From the NCBI GenBank assembly GCA_031280335.1, contig JAITGZ010000005.1, positions 1 through 10,126 on the forward strand: a stretch of 10,126 bases of DNA, given 5' to 3'. The stretch is from Deltaproteobacteria bacterium. GTDB lineage: Bacteria; Desulfobacterota; Desulfovibrionia; Desulfovibrionales; Desulfovibrionaceae. Position numbers and translations under genes: made by a program. A model generated the notes under the pieces. The model was given only the letters and a program-made list of their open reading frames with translations. It was not told the DNA's origin and ran no database searches. Below are positions 1-5,551 of the stretch, piece after piece. The stretch's first letter is position 1. Each line of letters begins with the position of its first letter.

Positions 1-1
1 C

Positions 2-280
2 CTTGACTTCAATGTGGGCAACGACAAGCTGTTCTTTGAGGATATGTTCAACCCGAGCAGCGGCATGAGTGTGGAAAACCGGATCACAGAGATGTTCAAC
101 AACGGCGATCTCCTGCTCAGTATGTCGGACAAAAGCCACATCTCTTTGATTTACGGCAACCAGGAGGCGCAGATTACCCTGGGCGCGTCTTTGGATCAGA
201 CCACCTGTAACAACATCCAGAACAATGACCAGGATGCCAAGAACCAACTGTTGCAACAGGTTCTGCAAATAACCATGTAA
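2..280 (+). CDS. C-terminal fragment of a large type I-secreted (RTX/adhesin-like) protein, 5' truncated
   Basis: The frame is open from the left edge (first full codon at base 2) to a TAA at 278-280, giving 92 residues. The fragment starts LDFNVGNDKLFFEDMF, which resembles the 'DF..G.DkL.l.dl' element in the C-terminal secretion domain of type I-exported RTX proteins and giant adhesins. A segment of short beta-like stretches follows (GDLLLSMSD, HISLIYGNQEAQITL), then a polar Asn/Gln-rich tail ending in QITM. The GTG at base 14 is in frame but is not a convincing start: no ribosome site can be seen and the domain extends upstream of it. Such proteins normally reach the surface or medium through an ABC transporter, membrane fusion protein and TolC-like channel. 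The rest of the gene lies outside the window. One cysteine near the C-terminus is unusual for this class. The assignment comes from motif resemblance only. Confidence 0.6.
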   Translation, partial: LDFNVGNDKLFFEDMFNPSSGMSVENRITEMFNNGDLLLSMSDKSHISLIYGNQEAQITLGASLDQTTCNNIQNNDQDAKNQLLQQVLQITM

Positions 281-340
281 GGCACACAGCCGGAGTGATT
301 TCCAGATGGGATTGCCCTGAAATTACGCCTGGTTACGGCC

Positions 341-458
341 TTGGGGAGGGGAACTCAAGGGTAAAAGCCCGCACGGCGGGATCGGCGAGAAGCGCCGGAG
401 CAAGGCGGGCTTTGCCCGCCGCCGCGATGGGTTAAAAGCCTTGAGGTTCCCTCCCCAA
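341..458. repeat. Long imperfect palindrome with three internal hairpins (possible dispersed repeat or bidirectional terminator)
   Basis: The arm at 341-360 (TTGGGGAGGGGAACTCAAGG) pairs with 439-458 at 18 of 20 positions. The loop between the arms folds into small stems: CCCGC/GCGGG at 368-372 and 376-380, GGCG/CGCC at 384-387 and 393-396, and GGCGGGC/GCCCGCC at 404-410 and 414-420 around a three-base loop. The element lies between two convergent genes, so it could stop transcription from both sides. Its layout also resembles a REP- or MITE-like dispersed palindrome. Neither role can be settled from one copy. Confidence 0.6.
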
Positions 459-493
459 ACCCCTCCCTCCTGAACCCGTTCAAATTGGTGATA

Positions 494-515
494 AAAGCCT
501 CCACAAGCGGGCTTT
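494..515 (-). terminator. Possible rho-independent terminator of the leftward operon
   Basis: Read on the minus strand, AAAGCC and GGCTTT form a six-pair stem around a ten-base loop. The stem is followed by a short T-rich run (TTTTAT). It begins 20 bases past the stop codon of the HPP gene, where an operon terminator is expected. The stem is short and the T tract weak, so the call is tentative. Confidence 0.35.
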
Positions 516-534
516 AGAGCAATAGGCGCGGTCT

Positions 535-1134
535 TCACCAGCGCAGGGGGTAAAAACGGTGGGGCGAAAGATTGTTGATGAGTACTCCGAGCAAAAAAAG
601 AATGACAATGCCCGCGCCCACCGGCATCAGGGCATAGCCGTAACCCAGGCGGACGACCATGGGATGCCCGGTTACGGCAAGCAGGGCTGTGGCCCCGCCC
701 GGCGGATGCAGAGTGCCGGTAAGGCGCATGGCGGCCAGCGCCAGACTGACGGCCAGAGCCGCAGCCAGAATGGGCCGCCCCTCCAGCAGCATAAAAACGC
801 TGACCCCCACCAGGGAGGAGATCACCTGCCCCCCCACCACGCTGCGCGCCCGTGCAAACTCTGAATGAGGCGCGCCAAAGATGATCAGCCCAGACGCCCC
901 AAAAGACCCCAGAAGCAGGTGCTGATCCCCGGTAAAAAGCAGGTTGTCCAGGGAGAAGAGGACGAAAATGCCCAAAAAGCTCCCCCCGCACGACCAGAGC
1001 ATATCTCCCACGCCAAGGAGCGGGCCGTCCGGCGGGTTTAGTCCGGCCGGGCGGCCATGCCCCCGGCCCAGAACCTTACCCAGGTAGAGGCGCGAGCGGA
1101 GCGCGAGACCACGCTCGCCCCTAAAGGTCGTCAT
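535..1134 (-). CDS. HPP family integral membrane protein
   Basis: The product is 199 residues and is a member of the HPP family. The diagnostic HPPGGATAL stretch is at residues 143-151, and the family's LGSFGASGLIIFGAP segment at 75-89 is followed by a VVGG element at 99-102. Four to five hydrophobic segments (about 46-62, 73-88, 99-117, 120-138, 167-187) place it in the inner membrane. Some cyanobacterial and chloroplast HPP proteins are reported to transport nitrite; whether this one does cannot be told from sequence. The ATG at 1132-1134 lies inside the last codons of the upstream synthase gene, whose stop is at 1121-1123. The 14-base overlap suggests translational coupling, because no strong ribosome site precedes the start (only a weak GGA). 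The first 40 residues are basic, Gly/Pro-rich and poorly conserved, so a later start remains possible. Confidence 0.85.
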   Translation of the reverse strand: MTTFRGERGLALRSRLYLGKVLGRGHGRPAGLNPPDGPLLGVGDMLWSCGGSFLGIFVLFSLDNLLFTGDQHLLLGSFGASGLIIFGAPHSEFARARSVVGGQVISSLVGVSVFMLLEGRPILAAALAVSLALAAMRLTGTLHPPGGATALLAVTGHPMVVRLGYGYALMPVGAGIVILFLLGVLINNLSPHRFYPLRW

Positions 1135-2938
1135 CGTCTTTTTCCAGTAAATCCGCCTGCTTAAGCAATTCTTCCAATTGAATGTCCGCGCCGATGACGC
1201 CTATAATATTATCCTGGTCATCCGTAACCGCAGTGGAGACGGTGAGGATAAGCTTATCCGTGAAATGCGACTGCTGAAGATCGCTCACGTGGAGCTTGCC
1301 GTCGCGCATGGGCTGGATGAACCACTGACGCTGCGAAAAGTCAAAGCCTATGGGCAGGGCGTCATAGCGCTCCTTGTAGGCGGGGTCGGTAATGGCCGCA
1401 GCCGCCAAAAACCCCTTGGTATCCGTGAGATACAGGTACTGGATGAAAGGATATTCATGCACGGTCTGGGTCATCCAGGGGTAGGTCTCCTCTTTCTTTT
1501 CGCTGATCTGGAACTCCGCCGCCAAACGGAGGAGCAGCTCGGCGGCCAGATCTCCGGCGATCTTCTTCAGGCGGGTGAAGTCGGAGATAAACAGCTCCGG
1601 CATGTAACGGCGGGTCAGACTGAGCATCTCTTTACTGGAAAAAGAGGTAGCGCGGCCTTTTTCGTAGGCGGCCAGGATGCGGTCATAGATTTTGCCCACA
1701 GAAGGATGACTTTTATTGACCTTGCGATCCTCTTTGAGGTCAAGCTCCTGGTTGATCCAGTAAGCCACCCCGGCCCGTCCGGACTTATCCGTGATATTGA
1801 TGGGCACAGGCCGTCCCAGGATGAGGTTGGTATCAAAAATATTGTATATCTCTTCGTTTTTGGTCAGCCCGTCCACATGCACCCCCGCGCTGGTGGCGTT
1901 GAACTCCTTGCCCGCAAAGGGGTAATTGTCGGGTATGCGGTAATCAAGCTCAGTACTGAAGTAACGGGCAATGTCGGTGATGATCCTGGTATTGGCGGCC
2001 TCGTCATTGCCGGTGAGGGAGATGTACTCCATCACCAACCCCTCCAGGGGGGTATTGCCGGTGCGTTCGCCAAAGCCCAACAGAGTGCCGTTGACGCCGC
2101 CGCAGCCATAGAGCCAGGCGGTTACGCCGTTGACCAGCACCTTGTGGAAGTCATTGTGTCCGTGCCATTCCAGGTTTTCTCCCGGCACGCCTGCCTCATT
2201 GACAAAAGCCTCCACCAAGCGGGGCACTGAACGGGGCAGGGCCGCGCCCACATAGGGCACGCCAAAGCCCATGGTGTCGCAAAGACGTATCTTGACCGGC
2301 AGCCCGGCGTCTTTGGACATGGACATGAGTTTTTCCGCCAGAGGCAGGCAAAAGCCATGAATATCCGCCCTGGTTACATCCTCAAAATGACAGCGGGGGG
2401 AAATACCCCACTCCAAGGCCTGGGCCGCGAGTTTGACATAGTTGTCAAAAGCCTCTTTGCGGTCCCAGCCCAGTTTCAGGTAAATGTGGTAATCCGAAAC
2501 GCTGGTCAGGAGACCCACCTCGTCAAAGGCCATGCTTTTGGCCAACTTGAGGTCATTGAGGTTGGCCCGGATCCAACCGGTAACTTTGGGGTACTTGTAG
2601 TCTTTGCCCCGGCACATCTCAATGGCTTGACGGTCTTTCTCCGAATACATAAAAAATTCCGAGGCGCGAATCAACCCGCTGCGTCCGCCCAAATCGTGCA
2701 ACATCTCAAATATGGCGGTTATTTGCTTGGCCGTGTAGGGAGGACGGGCTTGCTGCCCATCACGAAAGGTGGTGTCAGTGATGAACATGGGATCAGCCGG
2801 ACTGGGCATGACCATGACATTGTCAAAAAGTACACGCCCTATCTTGCTGTAAGGGAAAATATCCCTGTATAACTGCGCTTCCTTGCGATTTTTCAGCGTG
2901 TAGTCGTGTTCAGGTTTCTTGCTGTGTAAAAGAGGCAT
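1121..2938 (-). CDS. Probable Re-citrate synthase (DRE-TIM metallolyase) fused to a C-terminal PDC/Cache-like domain
   Basis: The product is 605 residues. The N-terminal part is a DRE-TIM metallolyase barrel (about 52-320). TTFRDGQQAR at 56-65 carries the Arg-Asp pair, HGHND at 259-263 gives the metal-binding histidines, GERTGN is at 290-295, and a GVHVDG element is near 352-357. The wording around these (DGQQARPPYT, LCDTMGFGVPY, WHGHNDFHKVLVN) resembles the Re-citrate synthase branch known from Clostridium kluyveri, and reported in Desulfovibrio and Dehalococcoides, more than LeuA or NifV. The expected reaction is acetyl-CoA plus oxaloacetate to citrate, feeding 2-oxoglutarate and glutamate. 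Residues of about 485-590 form an extra PDC/Cache-like fold with an RQWF motif (537-540) and a final IIGVIGADIQLEEL strand-helix. No membrane segment is present, so the sensor-like domain would be cytoplasmic. The ATG at 2936-2938 is chosen because AAAGGAG lies nine bases upstream; an ATG nine bases earlier abuts that site and a TTG at 2966-2968 lies upstream of it. Homocitrate or isopropylmalate synthase activity is not excluded. Confidence 0.8.
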   Translation of the reverse strand: MPLLHSKKPEHDYTLKNRKEAQLYRDIFPYSKIGRVLFDNVMVMPSPADPMFITDTTFRDGQQARPPYTAKQITAIFEMLHDLGGRSGLIRASEFFMYSEKDRQAIEMCRGKDYKYPKVTGWIRANLNDLKLAKSMAFDEVGLLTSVSDYHIYLKLGWDRKEAFDNYVKLAAQALEWGISPRCHFEDVTRADIHGFCLPLAEKLMSMSKDAGLPVKIRLCDTMGFGVPYVGAALPRSVPRLVEAFVNEAGVPGENLEWHGHNDFHKVLVNGVTAWLYGCGGVNGTLLGFGERTGNTPLEGLVMEYISLTGNDEAANTRIITDIARYFSTELDYRIPDNYPFAGKEFNATSAGVHVDGLTKNEEIYNIFDTNLILGRPVPINITDKSGRAGVAYWINQELDLKEDRKVNKSHPSVGKIYDRILAAYEKGRATSFSSKEMLSLTRRYMPELFISDFTRLKKIAGDLAAELLLRLAAEFQISEKKEETYPWMTQTVHEYPFIQYLYLTDTKGFLAAAAITDPAYKERYDALPIGFDFSQRQWFIQPMRDGKLHVSDLQQSHFTDKLILTVSTAVTDDQDNIIGVIGADIQLEELLKQADLLEKDDDDL

Positions 2939-2947
2939 GTTTTCCAT

Positions 2948-2954
2948 CTCCTTT
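2948..2954 (-). promoter_or_regulatory. Ribosome binding site that fixes the Re-citrate synthase start
   Basis: The minus strand reads AAAGGAG, then nine bases, then ATG at 2936-2938. The site directly abuts the ATG at 2945-2947, leaving no spacer, and lies downstream of the TTG at 2966-2968. Both earlier starts are therefore unlikely. Confidence 0.7.
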
Positions 2955-2991
2955 AGGGCCTTCTCCAACCGCGCCGTGCGGCCGGATTGTT

Positions 2992-3020
2992 TTTGTTGCC
3001 CGAAAACGAATTTACGTCAA
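2992..3020 (-). promoter_or_regulatory. Weak candidate sigma-70 promoter for the synthase-HPP pair
   Basis: The minus strand has TTGACG (3015-3020, five of six consensus bases), a 17-base spacer, then AACAAA (2992-2997, only three of six). It is placed correctly ahead of the synthase ribosome site. It overlaps the antitoxin remnant on the other strand. The poor -10 keeps this tentative. Confidence 0.3.
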
Positions 3021-3104
3021 GAAGAAAGCTTGGCCGCCGCTGCGGACGGCGTAAGCCTGAACCAGTGGATTGCACAGACGGTACGGGAGGATGTGCGAGG
3101 GTAG
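3009..3104 (+). pseudogene. Remnant of a HicB-like ribbon-helix-helix antitoxin (C-terminal end only)
   Basis: Read rightward, bases 3009-3104 encode about 31 residues ending in a stop at 3102-3104. They contain ESLAAAADGVSLNQWIAQTV, which matches the C-terminal ribbon-helix-helix signature of HicB-type antitoxins (typically 'L...A...GVSLNQ.I...L'). The required upstream strand, normally '.RlP..lH', is missing in this frame. A piece resembling it (LPENEF, about 2997-3014) appears in another frame, which suggests a frameshift. No HicB N-terminal domain and no partner hicA toxin are visible. The stretch sits between two leftward genes on the opposite strand and is best read as a decayed fragment. 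A short chance match is possible, but GVSLNQW is a specific string. Confidence 0.5.
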
Positions 3105-3157
3105 CTACGGGTTAGATATCCGGAACGTAAAGCGAAAGACCATACGCCCTGGTTGCC

Positions 3158-4186
3158 CTATGGGGCAAAGTTGATTCTGCCCTTGCCCAGAAGATCGTGC
3201 AGATGAACCATGCCCAGGGGATGTTTGTGGGCGTCCAACACAGGCATGACCGTGATGGAGGCCCGCTCCATGTGATCCAGCACCTCGGCCGCGCTCATGT
3301 CCGGGGTAGCGTGGCGAAAATTAGCGGTCATATGCGCCTCGGCCCGGCCGGCCGGGCTGAAAGAATTATTCAGCAGGGCGCGGCGCACATCGCCGTCAGT
3401 AAGAATACCCGCCGCCGCTCCCTGCTCATCCAGTAACAACACCGCCCCCAGGCCGCCCTGGTGCAAAGCGGCCACAGCCTGGGCAAAATCGGCCGTACGC
3501 GGGGCGGTGGGCGCATGTTGGTGCATAATCTCGCATATGGACCGGCGCAGACGACGGCCCAGATCCCCGCCCGGATGCACACGCCTGAAGTCGTTTTCCG
3601 TAAAAGATTTGGCATCAATCAGGCAAACGGCCAGGGCATCGCCCACGGCCAGCACAGCGGTGGTGCTGGCGGTAGGGGCCAGATTCAGCGGGCAGGCCTC
3701 ACGCGGCACCCCTGTATTGATGCACAGATCCGCCAGCGCGGCCAAGGGAGAATCCATCCCGCCGGTGAGGGCGATAATCCTTACGCCCAAGCTGCGCAAA
3801 GGCGGCAGGATGGCGTTGAGTTCATCGGTTTTGCCTGAATTGGATATGGCAATGAGCAGATCGTCCCCGCGAATGGACCCCAAATCGCCATGCTGCCCTT
3901 CCACCGGATGCATGAAAAAGGACGGGGTGCCGGTGGAGGAAAAAGTGGCGGCCAGCTTGCGCCCCACCAGGCCGGATTTGCCCAACCCGCTTATGACCAC
4001 CCGGCCTCTGCACGCGGCCAGCAGACGCACGGCCGCGTCAAAGGATGCGCCCAGGCGCGTCTTTACTGCCTGCAACCCTTCTATTTCTATGTCAAAGGTC
4101 ATTCGGGCCAGCTCAGCCCAATTTTGTTCCATCACTTCTCCGTCCACAGGGCTGGAGGGGGTGGCTTCGTCTGTCCGGCTGCGCAT
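3158..4186 (-). CDS. kdsD: Arabinose-5-phosphate isomerase, KpsF/GutQ/KdsD family
   Basis: The product is 342 residues. It should interconvert ribulose 5-phosphate and arabinose 5-phosphate, the first step toward Kdo for lipopolysaccharide, in the cytoplasm. An N-terminal SIS domain (about 58-195) holds GLGKSG (67-72), STGTPSFFMHP (84-94) and EACPLNLAPT (163-172). Against E. coli KdsD the catalytic residues align as K70, E122, E163 and H204 (HPGGDLGRRL), all kept. Two CBS domains follow (about 219-275 and 285-338). The ATG at 4184-4186 has GGAG five bases upstream and lies 17 bases after the grpE stop, pointing to co-transcription with grpE. A second ATG at 4130-4132 has an equally good site (GGAGAAGTG) and would give 324 residues, closer to the 328 of E. 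coli KdsD. A GTG at 4214-4216 inside grpE is less likely. Function is confident; the start is not. Confidence 0.92.
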   Translation of the reverse strand: MRSRTDEATPSSPVDGEVMEQNWAELARMTFDIEIEGLQAVKTRLGASFDAAVRLLAACRGRVVISGLGKSGLVGRKLAATFSSTGTPSFFMHPVEGQHGDLGSIRGDDLLIAISNSGKTDELNAILPPLRSLGVRIIALTGGMDSPLAALADLCINTGVPREACPLNLAPTASTTAVLAVGDALAVCLIDAKSFTENDFRRVHPGGDLGRRLRRSICEIMHQHAPTAPRTADFAQAVAALHQGGLGAVLLLDEQGAAAGILTDGDVRRALLNNSFSPAGRAEAHMTANFRHATPDMSAAEVLDHMERASITVMPVLDAHKHPLGMVHLHDLLGKGRINFAP

Positions 4187-4203
4187 GGGAGCTCCATCAG
4201 GAA

Positions 4204-4926
4204 TTATTTTTTGCACACAGTAACCCTGGCCGGACGCAACAGGCGTTCGTTCAGCCTATAGCCCCGGTTGAGCAAGGCGCAAATCGCCCCCTCAGGCAGA
4301 TCGGGGTGGCTGGTCATGCTGATGGCTTCGTGAATGTTGGGGTCAAAAGGCTCGCCCACCGCGCCCACCGCTTCCAGCCCATGCCCTTTGAGCGCGTCCA
4401 GAAGCATTCTGCGGGTCATTTCCAGGCCGACCAGAATATCCTTGCAGGCATCATTGCCTTTGGAGTGCTCCAGGGCCAATTCCAGGTTATCCAGGGCCGG
4501 GAGTATGTCAGCCAGCACACCGGCGGCGGCGTAGCGCACGGCTTCTTCTTTTTCCCGCCCAAGGCGTTTGCGCGCATTGTCCAGATCCGCCAGGGCGCGC
4601 AGGCGCGCGTCATCCGCCTCGGCCCTGGTCTTGGCCGCTGCTTCTTCCGCCGCCTTGCAGCGCGGGCACCCCGCTGCGGCAGTATCCGCCTGCTCTTCCG
4701 CTAAACCATCTTCCCATGCGGCCAAGTCTTGCGCCGCCCGTACAGCATCAGATATGCCCAAGCGGTCCGGCCATTCCGCATCGGACATGGGATCAGCCGA
4801 CCGTGCCGCAGCCGCTGCTTTATCCCCCGGCCATTCCGCAGACAGGGTGCTGTCCTGCTCATCCAGGAGCAGGTCAACGCCTGGAGCAGGTTGTTCGGGG
4901 TTCAGGTAAGGATTTTTTCTGGTCAT
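4204..4926 (-). CDS. grpE: Nucleotide exchange factor GrpE
   Basis: The product is 240 residues, the cytoplasmic co-chaperone that releases ADP from DnaK. The N-terminal 85 residues are acidic, Ala-rich and poorly conserved. A long helix of about 90-155 (ARKRLGREKEEAVRYAAAGV then LADILPALDNLELAL) forms the dimer coiled coil. The C-terminal beta-wing carries GEPFDPNIHEAIS (191-203) and RGYRLNERLLRPARVTV (221-237), both family hallmarks. The start is an ATG at 4924-4926 with an AGGGA-type ribosome site. Two oddities are a CPRC pair at 87-90 at the head of the helix, and a 14-base direct repeat (4767-4780 and 4827-4840, spaced exactly 60 bases) that duplicates an AEWP motif in the disordered region. 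No dnaK, dnaJ or hrcA is adjacent and no CIRCE element was found. The kdsD-type gene follows in the same direction. Confidence 0.95.
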   Translation of the reverse strand: MTRKNPYLNPEQPAPGVDLLLDEQDSTLSAEWPGDKAAAAARSADPMSDAEWPDRLGISDAVRAAQDLAAWEDGLAEEQADTAAAGCPRCKAAEEAAAKTRAEADDARLRALADLDNARKRLGREKEEAVRYAAAGVLADILPALDNLELALEHSKGNDACKDILVGLEMTRRMLLDALKGHGLEAVGAVGEPFDPNIHEAISMTSHPDLPEGAICALLNRGYRLNERLLRPARVTVCKK

Positions 4927-4957
4927 GGATTTTCCCTTTTGGCCTTTATTTTTTTTC

Positions 4958-4985
4958 TATATAATGACTAAACGCCGGATGTTAA
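4958..4985 (-). promoter_or_regulatory. Candidate sigma-70 promoter of grpE
   Basis: On the minus strand TTAACA (4980-4985, five of six) is followed after 16 bases by TATATA (4958-4963, four of six). It lies 32 bases ahead of the grpE ATG. A weak sigma-32-like pattern (TTTGAA, 15 bases, CCCTCTT) lies farther upstream but matches poorly. Confidence 0.45.
4960..4965 (+). promoter_or_regulatory. Candidate -10 box for the hydrogenase protease gene
   Basis: A perfect TATAAT lies on the plus strand, 67 bases before the chosen start at 5033. No good -35 is visible at 16-18 bases, so an activator may be needed or the match may be chance. It overlaps the grpE -10 on the other strand. Confidence 0.35.
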
Positions 4986-5032
4986 GAGGGTTTGCCCTGT
5001 TTAGATTCAAAAAACCACCGGCTAAGGAACCT

Positions 5033-5551
5033 ATGCCGAAAACGCGGGATGAAAATATGGGCGAACTGCGCCCTGAAAAACTTCGGGTACTGATCCTGGG
5101 AGTGGGCAACCTGCTTTTGGGGGATGAAGGAGTTGGGGTACATGCCGTGCGCAAGCTGGAGGAAGAACATGCCTTCCCCCCGGAAGTGCGTCTGTTGGAT
5201 GGCGGCACTCTCGGTCTGCGCCTGATGGAATGCATGGAAGAATGCGATTTTTTGCTGGTACTGGACGCGGTGCGCGGGGGGCAAAGCCCCGGTACTCTTT
5301 ACCGTCTGGAGGGAGAAGCCCTGCGCTCCAGCCTGGGCAAGGCGGAATCCATACACCAGGTGGATTTGGCGGATACCCTCATTTTGTGCGAACTATCCGG
5401 CAAGCGGCCGCATACGGTGGTTCTGGGTCTGGAGCCTGAAAACATCACTGACGCGCGCCCGGAACTCAGCCCCGCCCTTGAGACCGCTTTGCCCAAAATG
5501 TGCGCAGCAGCGGTGGAAGAAATGCGCCGTCTTGGCCTGGGCCCGCTTTAA
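5033..5551 (+). CDS. [NiFe]/[NiFeSe] hydrogenase maturation endopeptidase (HybD/HycI/HynC type)
   Basis: The product is 172 residues. This family clips the C-terminal peptide from the hydrogenase large subunit after nickel insertion, in the cytoplasm. The glycine-rich GVGNLLLGDEGVGV (23-36) is followed by LLDGGTLGL (54-62), LLVLDAV (74-80) and SIHQVDL (106-112). Aligned with E. coli HybD, the nickel ligands E16, D62 and H93 correspond to E32, D78 and H108, all present. The ATG at 5033 is preceded by AAGGA; the frame extends back to 4925 inside the divergent promoter region, which is not credible, and an ATG at 5057 is a weaker alternative. The gene is divergent from grpE, and no hydrogenase structural genes lie in the window, so which enzyme it serves is unknown. 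Its last 86 bases overlap the end of the convergent Sel1-repeat gene. Confidence 0.92.
   Translation: MPKTRDENMGELRPEKLRVLILGVGNLLLGDEGVGVHAVRKLEEEHAFPPEVRLLDGGTLGLRLMECMEECDFLLVLDAVRGGQSPGTLYRLEGEALRSSLGKAESIHQVDLADTLILCELSGKRPHTVVLGLEPENITDARPELSPALETALPKMCAAAVEEMRRLGLGPL

Noticed and set aside
323..991. 222-codon leftward open frame overlapping the HPP gene
   Set aside because: It is a shifted-frame shadow of the HPP gene and the palindrome, rich in Arg, Gly and Pro, with no recognisable motif.
1178..2230. 350-codon rightward open frame
   Set aside because: It is antisense to the citrate synthase barrel, which carries clear catalytic motifs on the minus strand.
3297..4223. 308-codon rightward open frame
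   Set aside because: It is antisense to the isomerase gene. Its composition (Ala, Arg, Ser, Pro) is that of a GC-rich reverse-strand shadow.
4786..4800. 15-base match (ACATGGGATCAGCCG) between grpE and the synthase gene near 2785
   Set aside because: Both copies are inside coding sequence and encode a similar short ADPM string. A single match of this size is within chance for a 10 kb window.
4981..5032. Possible heat-shock sigma-32 promoter or CIRCE element ahead of grpE
   Set aside because: The sigma-32 -10 match is poor and no CIRCE inverted repeat is present.
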